From: Stenogyne calaminthoides | Taxonomy: Eukaryota; Streptophyta; Magnoliopsida; Lamiales; Lamiaceae | NCBI GenBank assembly: GCA_037126765.1 | Contig: JBBCBC010000025.1 | Coordinates: 14,874,175-14,938,174, forward strand | Direction: 5' to 3' | DNA length: 64,000 nt | In this document: positions 21,771 through 33,824 of the stretch, one piece after another | Position numbering within the stretch: position 1 is the first letter of the stretch | Layout of the letters: every line of letters begins with the position of its first letter | Position numbers and translations under genes: made by a program | The notes under the pieces: model-generated | Database searches by the model: none | Seen by the model: only the letters and a program-made list of their open reading frames with translations | Told to the model about the DNA's origin: nothing

Positions 21771-24700
21771 AATGACAACTTCAAAAGCTACCCCTGAAGT
21801 CTGCGATTACGCTTCAATGATAAAAGAGGTCATTGATGAGGAATATGTGATCTTCACCGCCACCACAGATCCGGAATCCCTGGAAATTCTGGATTGTCTT
21901 CGTCAGTGTGGGTTGGAGCAATTTTGTTATAGACACTTGGACAGTGTCTACATTATTGAATCCTTGGAGTTCTTGAGGAATTTGAAGGAGACGAGCAACA
22001 AGGAAATCTATTCAGTTGTTGGTGGAACAAGAATAGATGTATTCAATGATGATCTGCAACGGATCTTTGCCCTACCAGCAGGAACAAACGCCCCTGATAA
22101 GTTCACAGCTGGAATGACAGACAAAGAGTATCTTCAGAAAGTGCTTCTGAGACCTGCAAACAACACAAATATCATCAATGTTAAAGCACCATACTTGAAG
22201 AGGAAGTACAGATTACTCTTTAAAATTGTCTCAAAGGTAATCTTGGGGATTGCATTTAGTCCTTATGCCTTGACCTAGCAGAAGCAAAGTGTGATGACTG
22301 CTACATCGAGAAGGCACATGATATGAACGGGCTGGGTTTATTCAAGCACAGATTGTTGCAAGAGACAGACAAGTTTATGATCAATGAAAAGAACCATGTC
22401 CTGTTGTCCAAGAGAATTAGCAACATTCACAAAGTCTCTCTCATCTTAGCTAATAAGCTTCCTGATTACAGATGGTCAGAACAAGGCAGAAAGGCCTATC
22501 CACCAAAGTACAAAGCTCTTCTCTCAAGAGATGAAGAGTTATCTGGCTAGAGAGATGAAGACTCTGCTCCCTATGTGTCCAAGCAAAGGACCAAGAAAGA
22601 AAAGGCACAGGCTTCATCTGTGCAATCTGAGGCACAAGGTCAGTCTCGCAGACGTGCCGTGAAAAGGAAGCAGATGGCAACGAAGCCAACTTAAAAAACT
22701 AAAGGTACGAGTGAGAAAAGGCAAAGGAAGCTAACTGCAATGCTTCCAAAGAAGAAGGGAATGCCATCTGGAGGCCTGGAAGATGAAGATAGTGATGTGG
22801 AGATATTGGAATCCACTGAAGAGCAGCCTGTTGAGCAGATTATGGAGGTAGTTGGTGGAGAGACTGGTATGAGCTCTGAGCACACAGTCAGCACAGGAAG
22901 GGATCTGACTGCAGAAGAAGGAGCTGATCAGATGAAGGTTGTGACCATTGTTGGAGCTGAAGAAGGAGAGAGTGGAGAAGAGGAGGAAAAGCTGGAAGAG
23001 ACCCAGGATGAGTCAGAACCATCTGATTCTACTCACCTGAGTTCTCTATTCAAAGTAGGAGAAGCTACACATATCCCCATACCACCCACTCCCCCATCAC
23101 CACAACCAGAAATCACCCTATCATCACCTCCTAGACAAATCACTCAACCCTCAGCTCAACCAGAAATTTTCACATCTGAGCCAATCCCACCTGCAGAAAC
23201 TACTCTATCTCCCACACTCTCACCCGAAAAACCATCTGAGGAGATCCCACCTGGTGAAGAACCTAATTAGAAGGTGCTGGAGGAAGAAGAGAGAGAAGAC
23301 ATGTTTGTCTCCGTCTCTCACAATCCATTCAACAGGAAGACTGTCCTGGAATCACCTGAACAAGAACACTCCACAGTGTATTTCTTACGGAGACATGTGA
23401 ATATTTTTCTGGATAAGAACTTTCCTGATATAATCAACCATCCGGGGATCAGAAAGCAGATGGAGGAAATTGTTTTCTGGAGAGATATAAGACTTAAGGA
23501 TATTGAAGATTTTCTCATTCTGATGGAAGTCTTGAAGTCTGATTATTTGTTGATTTGGAGAAGAGGGCCAAGTTGAATGCTGGTGTATCCAGTGCTGTGG
23601 AGTTGGCATCTGATAAGGATATAAGATGGTTGGTGCATCAAAAACTTGGCATTTCTGAGGAGGAAGAAGAGTTTGCTCATGAATTCTTGGAGTATGAGCA
23701 AGCTGCCGATGAACCAGTCCAGGGTGCTGTAGATGAGACCCTAACTGGTGAGGCGTCAACATCTGGATAGGTTGTTGCCTTATCTGTCGAATCCCTAGAT
23801 CTTATTTCGAAGACTATTCAAGATGGGGTGAAGGCATCTGTTGATTCACAATTCAACAGTCTGGCACAGAACCTGATGCATAGATTCAGAGAGGAACATC
23901 AGGCATTGGTCGAAACAGAACGGAAATTGACAATTGAAAAGTTGCTGCACACGCACGACAAAATATATGAAAGAGTAATGAAGCACATAGACCCACTATC
24001 AGATAAACTTGCAGCTGAAGTATATATTCTTTCTGACATTGGAATCCTTCTGGAGAGTATTTACTCTTCCATGGAGAAGACTGATACCAACCTTGACGCT
24101 GTCTAGAGAAGATTTGAAGGCTCCATCAACAAAGCTAAACAGTCTCTGGAATCTATTCTGAACCGGATTATGGGACCTGCGCCCACAGCTTCAAATGTTC
24201 AAATAACCCCCTTAGCCGTCAAAGAACTGAAAGACGAGGTGATGAAAGAATTCAAAGCCTTGAACTTAAGACTGACGAACCTTTTTGAAGTAACCAAAAA
24301 GGGGGAAGAAGGACCATAAAAATAGGCTAAACAGACCACAACTTCATCTGGTCACGGTCTAACACTTGCCATTGTGGAGAAAACAACTGTTGAGGCTCCA
24401 GATACGGAGCTAGCTGACATGTTCCAGACAATTGAAGAACACAGCAGGTTGTTGAAGATTCAAGATAGGGCCATAGCTGAACAAAAATCTTCCCTTGGTG
24501 AACTGGTTACAAGGGTTGACAAGATTGAAGATTTTTCTTCAACTGTTCAGAAAATATTTAATTCTGAAGATCTGGCCAAGAGTCTTGAACTGGCAAGGAA
24601 GCTGCAAGAAGAAGAAACTGCTGAGACTGAAGCAGAAGAGAGGAAACAGCAGAAAGCCAAACAGGTAAAGAAGCCAATTCAGAAGCATATTATGACTAGT

Positions 24701-25297
24701 TCTCAATCGCAGATGATAGCTGCACAGAAAGAAGAACAGCAAGTGAGACAGAAGATCATTGAGCCTGCCATCAAGAAGAAGAAGCTTAGCGATGCCGCAG
24801 GTCGAAAGCGTAACTTATGTCGAAGACGAATAATAAAGTCGCCATCGCAGTAAGAGATGGCTTTGGGAACGCGTGCCTTACCTGAAGAGGTTGAGGGATT
24901 CTGGTAGCACAATGAGATATGATTCCAGAATGGACAAGGATCAAAGTCAACTGGTTAAGTGATGTTTACATCCTGCAGAAGATACCATAACACACGGATC
25001 AAGAAGCTTTTGATGCTGAGTTTCTGGACTGGCTAGAGACGAAATATGAGAGATTCTTCAAAGTTCTGATACATGAAGGCAAGATCATGACCTTGATGCC
25101 TTCTGCACCCAGATTCAAAACTATGATTCCGCCCCTTCGATCTGATAACTCTCTCGACCCGATTGGCTTCAAGAAGCTGTTCTACGATTTTGCCAGAAGA
25201 GGAGACATCATTGAACGAGACAGACTGGAAGCCCTGCTGCAAAGAATGTACAAGATCTTTGCTATTCCAGCTGATCTCCAGAGGTTTTCTTTCTGAA
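21771..25297 (+). pseudogene. Element B extra 3' ORF (Sirevirus env-like position), broken
   Basis: About 3.5 kb of formerly coding DNA between pol and the 3' LTR, starting at the ATG at 21,771. Frameshifts lie near 22,280, 23,560 and about 24,850; stops are at 22,276, 22,548, 22,692, 23,268, 23,768 and 24,104. Segment order: an N-terminal globular part (about 170 residues) with a 'VVGGTRIDVFNDDLQRIFALP' style motif; a basic stretch (KRKQ, KKKG); an acidic then proline-rich linker (PPTPPSPQPE); a helical coiled-coil-rich part (23,270-24,850); and a conserved C-terminal block (about 24,960-25,297) also present in B'. Sireviruses carry an env-like gene here, but I see no convincing signal peptide or membrane segment, so 'env' is positional only. 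At about 1,180 codons it is long. The N-terminal motif also recalls plant mobile-domain proteins (inference). Confidence 0.7.
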
Positions 25298-25499
25298 AGT
25301 TGGTTCAGAAGACTACTGATAGGATCAGATAGATATGTATCTTGCTCATTTTCTCACTGTACTTGTAATTCTCTTATCATTAATGAAAATGCAATACCTT
25401 TCTAATCCTAAGACAACTTCTCATTGTCTTCTGAACTATTGTTTTTGTTCTTTACATTTTGGTTATCTGTTTTTCTGATTACATGTTTTGGTTCCATCA

Positions 25500-25512
25500 A
25501 AAAGGGGGAAAT
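25500..25512 (+). promoter_or_regulatory. Polypurine tract of element B
   Basis: AAAAAGGGGGAAAT directly precedes the TG of the right LTR, the expected plus-strand DNA priming site. Confidence 0.85.
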
Positions 25513-25913
25513 TGTTGGGAAACTTGTAGTTTTGATGGAAGTTCCAAAACAAGTTGTAATAGGAACAGTCAGACCTGTTAGCTGACTGATGAATTAGAAA
25601 TCAGGATAGGATGATCAGCTGAGATGTATAGACAGCTGATGTAATAGTTAGGTCACATATTGAGGGGGAACTCAATATGTATAGGTTAAGTCTTGAAGAA
25701 GATCAAATGATCAGACAAGACAAGAAGATCAAGAAGATCAGACAAGTCAAAAGATCAAAAGATCAGACAAGTCAGAAGATCAGAAGAAGACAAGACAAGA
25801 AGATCAGAAGATCAGACAAGTCAAAAGATCAGAAGATCAAGACAAGTCAGAAGATCAGAAGATTATACAAGTCAGAAGATCAAGAGAGGTCAGAAGATCA
25901 GACAAGTTAGAAG
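25513..25913 (+). repeat. 3' LTR of element B, left part
   Basis: Begins TGTTGGGAAACTTG and matches 6,004-6,310, including the purine minisatellite (here expanded, about 25,690-25,913). It is cut at 25,913/25,914 by element D and continues at 50,046. Confidence 0.92.
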
Positions 25914-27520
25914 TGTTATAGCTGGAGTAATCCGAGCGTATGAACAATCACTCACAAAATAACAATAACGAATGCAATCAAGAGAGAACACACAATTTGG
26001 TGACCCGGTTCGCCAAATACGGCTACGTCCGGGGGCAATGCCAAGCCAGGAGTTTTACTATAATATCTGCCTAAGAACTAAGATTTTCAATCCTTTTACA
26101 ATGAGCATTTTAACGTACACTTATAGATAGGGAACTAGGTCTTTCTCTCTTCATGGGCCGGATTCCTCGGCCCTTTAGGGTTTTCCTCTGGTTGAGAACA
26201 GATTCCTTTCCTCACAGCGAGAATATCGCCGTTTGTTAGACTTTCCCCGATTATGCCCTGAGGATCCGCCTCCCTAAATGCCTCTGATCTTGTTTCATAT
26301 TTGTCCAGCAACTTTAGGGGAAGATTGCTAGGTTGTGGCGACTAGGCTCAGGTGGTCGTCGCTTGGCTGCCCGCCAAAACCTCATCCTTGGTCGCCCTAG
26401 AGTGGTCGCCCCGTTGAGGCAAGGCCACAAGAATTGCCCCCCAGGTCGCTAGCGAGATGGTCGCTGGTTGGCCTGGTTCGTGGTCTCCAACGCCTAGGGT
26501 GGCTACCATCCGTGGGCCTCGATAAGCCCAACCATTGTCTCGAAGAAGCAGACGATGACGCTACTCTGCAGGTCATGATGGCGCGTGGTCGCCACGCGCC
26601 CGTAACTTTCGGGATTTGGCAAATTTGCCCCTATTTTTGAAAACCTTATTTGCATTCGGGCCCCCGCATTCTCTTAGAGCATCTCCAAAGTGGTGGCAAA
26701 TTTGGACTCAAACCCAATTTGCCACCATTTTACCCCTCCAATGGAGACTCAATTTTGGACTCAAAATACCACAAATTTTGAGTTGGACTCAAATTTGCCA
26801 AAATTTGCCACCAACCCAAACTTAAACTCAAACCACTTTTTGTATTTTCTTTTTATTTTGCATTAAATTTTTATACGATATAAGAATAATTTATTATTTT
26901 TAGTATTATTTTCACTTTATTTTTTATTTTTATTTATATTTATAATAATGTTATATTTAAGACAATATTAGTAATTTTAAAAATTTTAAAAATTGAAGGC
27001 ATGTAAAACAACATTAATGATTATGAATATGTTATTTGTATATTTTTAAGTATTAGATTTTGTTGTAATAATATGTAATTGTGATGTATCATGTAACTAA
27101 TTTTGGTAATTTTTTAATTGAAATTAATATTTTTTTTTTGTATTTTGTATTAATTTAAAAAATAAATATTCGTGTCATTTTAAATTTCTTTTATCAAATT
27201 TTAATTTTACTTAATTTGTATAATTTAAACGTAAATATGAAATTATATAAATAAATAACTGAAAAAATAAAAATGAAACAGAAAAAATTAAGAATATTCT
27301 AAGAGAATATTCTTATTTGAGTTGAAATTTGAGTTCAATGGTTGGAGATGATTTTACTGTTTGATTCAAATTTGGTGGCAAATTGATGTTTTGAGTCCAA
27401 ATTTGCCTCAAAGGGTTGGAGATGCTCTTATAAATTGGCCCTTCTGTATCGGACTTCCGGACCTTTGTCTTCCAGAGCAATTTCCTGCAACCAGTTATCT
27501 TTCGACTCCCCGTCGTTTCA
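25914..27520 (-). repeat. 3' LTR of element D (contains a MITE)
   Basis: On the plus strand it starts TGTTATAGCTGGAG, matching the right LTR (42,498-43,010) from TGTTATAACTGGAG to about 26,365 ('gtggtcgtcgcttgg'); the remainder has no partner because the right LTR is truncated. The far end is uncertain. A CA dinucleotide at 27,519-27,520 followed by a pyrimidine run (polypurine on the minus strand) is the best candidate. A MITE occupies 26,677-27,427, leaving about 850 bp of LTR. Confidence 0.7.
26677..27427. mobile_element. PIF/Harbinger-type MITE in the element D LTR
   Basis: 751 bp, with ends GAGCATCTCCAAAG and GTTGGAGATGCTC as terminal inverted repeats, flanked by the 3-bp direct repeat TTA (26,674-26,676 and 27,428-27,430). 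The sub-terminal parts are also inverted ('ggtggcaaatttggactcaaa' type words at both ends). The interior is extremely AT rich with no coding capacity. A TTA/TAA target and GAGCATCTCCA-like ends fit plant PIF/Harbinger non-autonomous elements. Confidence 0.85.
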
Positions 27521-27588
27521 TGCGATTCTCCTTCTCTAGGTAAGTGTAGCTTTTTCTTCTCCCTTATTTCACCTTCTTCAATATATCT

Positions 27589-28535
27589 ATGTCTCTCGGT
27601 AGCCGTCCGGGCCTGGTTGTCCTGGGGGATGAGTCTTCCTCCGCCTCCTCAGCGGGGGCGGATTCCCCGGTAAGGAAAGTGTTATCGTCCGGAGCGTCGA
27701 GCGTCAGGGTCCCTTTTGTTGAAATAGGTCCCTCTCGTCTCGCCGGAGGGAATCCTCTGATTGACCCCGAAGTATTTGGTTCTCTCGAGGACCAGGAATT
27801 CCTTACGCCGGAAAGGGGCACGGGGACCCCTCGGGAAGCTCCGTCTAGGGAGATGGAGACCTCGGCTCATCGCGATCGTGACCATCCTAATTACTTCGAT
27901 TATCAGGCCTACCGGGTCGGGCTCCACCATCGCCGACCACTTCGTTCCGAGACCCGCGTTGTGACCAAGTCCAAGTTTTACATTAATGCTGAAAAGTTCC
28001 ATTCCGTAATGTCGGAGGCCGACCTAGACGCCACTCATCGCAAGTATGAGACTCCGAACGACGTATTCTTTTATCGTCCGGAGGGGTCTGAGAGGGCCGA
28101 CCAGCCTCCAGAGGGAATGGTCGCCATTCACGAGGCGGTCATGGATGCAGGCCTTCGCTTTCCGCTTCATCCAGCGATCTCTCACCTTTTGGCCGCCTGG
28201 CATCTTGCCCTGGCGCAACTTACTCCAAATGGATGGAGCTATCTCTTGGCAACATTGACCATGCTCGGCCAGACCGTTCTTTACTGGCTACCCACGCCCA
28301 TGGAGTTGAACTATTACTGGTCGCTGGTCGTCCAGCATTGCCAAGAGGGTCACTATGCGCTGAAGAATCGTCCCGGTCGGCGGATCGTGTGGGGAATAGT
28401 TAACAAAATCAAGAACTGGCACTCCCGATGGTGGTTTGTGGGTGGGGCATGGCAGAGCGCCCCCCCGGGTTCTGTCTTGGAGATTCCCATACCCACCAAT
28501 TTCCAAGAGCGGGCTCCCCGTAAGGTTTCTTCTTG
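27589..28535 (+). CDS. Element D antisense additional ORF, first exon (PF04195-like)
   Basis: An intact 315-codon frame opposite to gag-pol. After a Ser/Gly/Pro-rich N-terminus (residues 1-100), residues about 130-300 carry the pattern of the plant family labelled putative gypsy-type transposon (Transposase_28, PF04195): 'RFPLHP', 'LALAQLTPNGWSYLLATL', and a Trp-rich end 'WHSRWWFVGG'. Tat-lineage elements are known to carry such extra ORFs, sometimes antisense; their function is unknown. A TATA-like tataaat (27,428-27,434) lies about 155 bp upstream, in or next to the LTR. The frame probably continues through an intron (donor near 28,525, CGTAAG/GTTTCT) into 28,600-28,810. The product could be nuclear, but no signal is clear. 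Confidence 0.75.
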
Positions 28536-28589
28536 AGGGTGTGTCAAGCATCTCCGTACTGATCTAATTTCCTTTCTTTTTTTGCGGGC

Positions 28590-30286
28590 TTGCTTGTTGC
28601 TGATGAGAACCAGCTCAACTGGGATTTCGAGACCTCCCACAGGATTGCTTTTGACTATTCCTGGGATTCCGCCACTTCGAGTTTTATAACTCTTCCTCTG
28701 AGAGATTGGGGGGGGGGGGGTTTGCAGACGTATCCCCGTGAGACCGGCCATCTTTGTGAGTGTCCTTCCTTTAGTAGAGGTTTCACAACTTGGGAATCTT
28801 GTCCTTAATCACTGTGGTCGTTTTCTTGCTGCTTCTCACATACCCGTTCAAGCGATTGCTCCGATTGCCGAACAGATGGCTTCTCGCCGGAATCCTGCCC
28901 TAAATTTCTCTCGGACTGGGTCCGCGGCGCAGCCCACGTCTTCATCCCGCGAGGGCGGAGTTGTAGAGACGGGGGGGTCTTCACGGTCCGACCGCTCATA
29001 AGAGAAGAGGAAGACCAAGGAGGGACGAGAGGGTGCTCGCCTGGCCCACTCGGAAGGCTCCCCTACCCGGAAATGTTCTCGTGCGGGCGACCACTCTCCT
29101 CATGCTCTTGGGGGAGGAAGCGCTCCTCCACGGGAGCCGATTCTCGCCGCCCGTCCTCCGCCAATGACGCCGCTGCCTCCACCTGGTCGCCAATTTTCCG
29201 GAGACCGTACCTTTGTGGGGTTTGATGTCGATCGCTCTGGGGCGTAATTTTTTCCGCCTTAATGCCTCCATCGTTCATTCCCTTACATTTCTGTATTTTT
29301 CTAAACTTGGCGGCTTTGTTTCAGGTTCGTGAACTTCCCGCCGCCCGTCGCCGATTATCTTCGGTCGAAGATGCCCCCCATCTTCAGGGTCTCCACTGAT
29401 TTGCCTCGATATATGCGACACTCCATCCGGGATGTGCCCCGGTGCTGGTCTCTAGACGACCACCATGCTGCCTCCTCGAATAGCAAGGACAATAACCTTT
29501 GCACCACCCTGATTTACTCCCAGAAAGCGGCCACGTTCCTCGAGCGGGTCGTAGAGTAAAAAGCGACCGGGACTCTTGAGACCTCCTTTCCGCCTCGGCG
29601 AGCGAAAAAAAAATTGGCATGGAAGCGGCCGTGGCGTGTCCCCGGATGGAGGCCCGAGCACGAAGAAATTTGATCGAAGGAGAGGTCGGCCGAATTGGCT
29701 TTGCAGGTGGTGGAGGTGAACACCAAGCGACACTCCATGGTCGATTCGCACCGTCTCGAGCTGGTGACTCTACGGGCCGGGTCGATGAGCTCACTCGGCA
29801 GCTGGCTGAGTCCCATGCTTTGTCAGTCGATTATGAAGTCGGGTCGGTGATCTCGAGTTTCATATATCCAAGGAGGCTTCTCTTCGGGCCGCCAATGACG
29901 CCGCACTGGAAATCTTCTCATACATAAGTGCCTACGCGGACGTCCTTCGGGCAGTGTTCCATCGTGACCCTTCGGGCAGATTTCAAGGCCATTGTCGCCG
30001 ATTGCCCGCCCGAGGTCCATGTGGTATTGCCTGTGGCAGACTTGCCTGATTTTGGCGTCAACTTATCATTCTTGGCTCCGGCGAAAGGTTAGTTGCGGCG
30101 GCCAAAGAACTCCGACCTTGGGGAGCTCTTGGCGAGGCGATGCCGAACCTTATTGCATAGGGCTTGTGCCCGAGGCGGCGGCAGCGGAAGTGAATGGCTG
30201 CCGGGTGTTGAAGTCATCGGAGGCGAGGGACAGGTGGGCAACCAGGCTGTGGTCGATAGGGTGGATAGGTCAAGGGACGGTGCTTA
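28590..30286 (+). pseudogene. Element D antisense ORF, 3' part (repeat unit 1)
   Basis: Continues the ORF in short exon-like blocks: 28,590-28,810, a Ser/Arg/Gly-rich low-complexity block (28,873-29,250), an acceptor-like tttcag at 29,319-29,324, then 29,329-29,559 ('DYLRSKMPPI.......YMRHSIRD'), then a coiled-coil part and a C-terminal part with 'SYISAYADVL'-like sequence near 29,920. Frames are disrupted near 29,550, 29,580-29,760 and 30,085. A run of 12-13 G lies at about 28,709. An AATGAATGG...poly(T)-rich 3' flank at about 30,397 may include the polyadenylation region. Compared with units 2 and 3 this copy differs throughout, so it is the older one. Confidence 0.65.
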
Positions 30287-30944
30287 GTGCCTCCCTTTCT
30301 GCTGAAAGTTTGCGTATGGGCCTCTTTCTTTTGAATGTTTTTCTACCCCTTTTTTTTCCTCTTTATGTTTGTACTCGGCCTTCGTTCCCTTATCTAATGA
30401 ATGGAATCTTTATATTTTCTTGCCTTGTCGTGTATCTACGTGTGAGTTTATTGCACTTACCTTTGAATTGTGGGTCCTGTGACCCCGGACATACACTAGC
30501 GACTGTAAGTATTGCCTACGTTCTGATCCCCCTTTCGTTATGGTGCGATGTAACCGAACTATGTTTTAGTCGTCTTATCTTATGTAGCGTATCTAAACTT
30601 TGGCTTAGTCGTATTACGGTGCTATCATTAAGAAGGTTTTCGGGCTTGGCGTGCTGCCAATGCGCATGACTGCCTTGGTGACGTGAGTTCCGGAGGTTGC
30701 TTCTTGTCATAGGTGGTTGGCTTATATGTTTAGCGACTACTCTTTTGACCCGACCTTCATCGCCCAAGGATCGTCTTTGAGGCAACTCCTGGTCGACTTA
30801 TTCTGAAGCATACATGATTTTCTCAAACGCAATACACGATGTTCTAAAAAACGCAATTGATTACAAAAGACTGTAATTGGAGTTAAGGACTTTGTTACAA
30901 AGAAAATGACATATGACAGATGAGCTATTAACTACATTTTACTG

Positions 30945-31735
30945 ATAGTATTTCTTCAGGTGGGCTGCGTGCCATCCAGGTCTTCGATCTCGTATGCCCC
31001 ATTTGCAGGCATTTGGATATTCTGAACGGGCCTTCCCAGGTGGGGTCGAGTACTCCCTTGGATACTCCGAGTACCTTTTTTAGGACGAGGTCGCCTTTCT
31101 TGAATTATCGAAGTTTGACCTTCGAGTTATAATATTTTTTTGTTTGCCATTTGTAGCCGGCATTTTTTAAGTTAGCTTCTATCGTCCTCTCTTCCAGTAG
31201 GTCTAAGCTAGTCGTCATTGCCATGTCTTTACCTTTTCAGGTTTCGTTGCTTGTTCAGTGGCTAGGTATGGTGATTTCCGCTAGGATTACTGCCTCTGCC
31301 CCGAATGCGAGGGAATAGGGTGTTTCCCCTTTGGAGGTCCTGCAGGTTGTTCTGTATGACCACAATACTTCGGGTAATTCGCTTGCCCATTTGCCCTTCC
31401 CCCCCTCAAGTCGTGCTTTCAGTGTATGTTTGATAATCTTGTTGATCGCCTCCACTTGCCCATTGGATTTCGGATGGTACGGGGTAGAGAAGAGCTTTGT
31501 TATCTTCCATTTCTTGAAGAACGCGTCGATCTTGAGATCGTCGAATTGCTTTCTGTTGTCAGTTACGATTGCTTGCGGGAGGCCGAAGCGACAAATGATG
31601 TTTCTCCATATGAATTTTATCATGTTGTCCTTGTCAATCGTTGCGAGGGCTTCTGCCTCTGCCCATTTTGTGAAGTAGTCAACCGCAATGAAGGCGAACC
31701 GTACGGTACCTGGGGCAGTGGGCAGGGACTGGTGA
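30945..31735 (-). pseudogene. Element D integrase 3' fragment (repeat unit 1)
   Basis: The minus strand matches 36,684-37,495. It encodes the C-terminal two thirds of a gypsy integrase, including 'FTKWAEAEAL', the second catalytic Asp in 'IVTDN', 'PKSNGQVEAINK' with the catalytic Glu, and the 'ETPYSLAFGAEAV' segment. The C-terminal tail has stops. At about 31,735 integrase sequence changes abruptly to antisense-ORF sequence, the junction of repeat unit 2. A 199-codon open frame (31,255-31,854) spans that junction but its first 50 residues are antisense noise, not a real N-terminus. Confidence 0.85.
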
Positions 31736-31752
31736 TTGCCCCGACTGCCGAA

Positions 31753-33166
31753 CAGATGGCTTCTCTCGGACTGGGTCCGCGGTGCAGCCCACGTCTTCAT
31801 CCCGCGAGGGCGGAGTTGTAGAGACGAGGGGGTCTTCTCAGGCCGACTGCTCAAAAGAGAAGACGAAGACCAAGGAGGGACGAGAGGGTGCTCGCCTGGC
31901 CCACTCGGAAGCCTCCCCTACTCGGAAATGCGCTCGTGCGAGCGACCACTCTCCTCGTGCTCTTGGGGGAGGAAGCGCTCCCCCACGGGAGCCGATTCTC
32001 GCCGTCCGTCCTCCGCCGATGACGCCTCTGCCTCCACCTGGTCGCCAATTTTTCGGAGACTGTACCTTTGTGGGGTTTGATGTCGATCGCTCTGGGGCTT
32101 AATTTTTTCCGCCTTAGTGCCTCCATCGTTCATTCCCTTACATTTCTGTATTTTTCTAAACTGGGCGGCTTTGTTTTAGGTTCGTGAACTTCCAGTCGCC
32201 CGTAGCCGATTATCTTCGGTCGAAGATGCCCCCCATCGTCGGGGTCTCCACTGATTTTCCTCGATATATGCGACACTCCATCCGGGACGTGCCCCGGTGT
32301 TGGTCTCTAGATGACCACCATGCTGCCTCCTCGAATAACAAGGACAATAACCTTTACACCACCCTGATTTACTCCCACAAAGAGGCCACGTTCCTCGAGC
32401 GGGTCGTAGAGCAAAACGACTAGGACTTGGAGACCTCCTGCTCGGCCCTCGACGAGCAGAAGAAAAAATTGGCGGAAGCGGCCGTGGCCATGTCCCGGAT
32501 GGAGGCCGACCTGAAGGCTGATCAGGAGAGGTCGGCCGAATTGGCTTTGCAGGTGGTGGAGGTGAACACCAAGCGACGCGCCGAGGTCGATTCGCACCGT
32601 CTCGAGCTGGTGACTCTATGGGGCCGGGTCGATGAGCTCACTCGGCAACTGGCTGAGTCCCATGCTTTGGCAGTCGATTATGAAGTCGGGTCGATGATCT
32701 CGAGTTTTAGATATCCAAGGAGGCTTCTCTTTGGGCCGCCGATGACTCCGCGCTGGGGATCTTCTCATACATAAGTGCCTACGCTGACGTCCTTCGGGCG
32801 GTGTTCCGTCGCGACCCTTCCGCCAACGCTTCCGTGCTCGTGGAAGATTTTAAGGCCTTTGTCGCTGATTGCCCGCCCGAGGTCGATGTGGTATTGCCTG
32901 TGGCAGACTTAGCCAATTTTGGCATCGACTTATCATTCTTGGCTCCGGCAAGCAGCTTGGTGCGGCCGGGCAGGGGCTCCGACCTTGGGGACTCTTCTGG
33001 CGAGGCGCATCCCGACCTTGTTGCATCGCTTGTGCCCCAAGCATAGGCGACGGACGGCAGTGACGGGACGGTGGCTGCCCCGGGTGTTGAAGTCATCGGA
33101 GGCGAGAGACAGGTGGGCAACCAGGTTGTGGTCGATAGAGTGGATAGGTCAGGGGACGGTGCTTAG
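31753..33166 (+). pseudogene. Element D antisense ORF, 3' part (repeat unit 2)
   Basis: Second copy of the same segment, nearly identical to unit 3 and diverged from unit 1. The best-preserved frame reads the 'DYLRSKMPPI' block (from 32,184), then TAG at 32,421, then a clear coiled coil (32,427-32,690, 'LAEAAVAMSRMEADLKADQ' with heptad spacing), a frameshift near 32,700, and a C-terminal block from 32,760 to 33,046 ('YISAYADVLRAVFRRDPSA'). The upstream PF04195-like exon is absent from this unit, so it is a promoterless 3' half. Confidence 0.75.
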
Positions 33167-33824
33167 TGCCTCCCTTTCTGCTTAAAGTTTGCGTATGGGC
33201 TTCTTTCTTTTGAATGTTTTTCTACCCCTTTTTTTTCCTCTTTATGTTTGTACTCGACCTTTGTGCCCTTATCTAATGAATGGAATCTTTATATTTTCTT
33301 GCCTTGTCGTGTATCTACGTGTGAGTTTATTGCTCTTACCTTTGAATTGTGGGTCGTGTGACCCGGGACATACACTAGCTACTGTAAGTCTTGCCTATGT
33401 TCTGATCGCCCTTTCGTTATGGTGCGATGTATCTGAACTAAGTTTAAGCCATCTTATCTTATGCAGTGTATTCAAACTTTGGCTTAGTCGTGTTACGGTG
33501 CTGTCATTAAGAAGGTTGTCGGGCTTGGCGTGCGGCCAATGCGCGTGATGGCCTTGGTGACGTGAGTTCCGGAGGTCGCTTCTTGTCGTAGGTGGTCGGC
33601 TTATATGTTTAGCGACTACTCTTTTGACCCGACCTTCATCGCCCAAGGATCGTCTTTGAGGCAACTCCTGGTCGACTTATTCTGAAGCATACATGATTTT
33701 CTCAAACGCAATACACGATGTTCTAAAAAACGCAATTGATTACAAAAGACTGTAATTGGAGTTAAGGACTTTGTTACAAAGAAAATGACATATGACAGAT
33801 GAGCTATTAACTACATTTTACTGA

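Noticed and set aside
33189..33548. 119-codon frame repeated at 30,315 and 36,055
   Set aside because: Hydrophobic reading of the 3' flank of the antisense ORF, present because the unit is triplicated. It has no domain, and most differences between copies look non-synonymous by eye.
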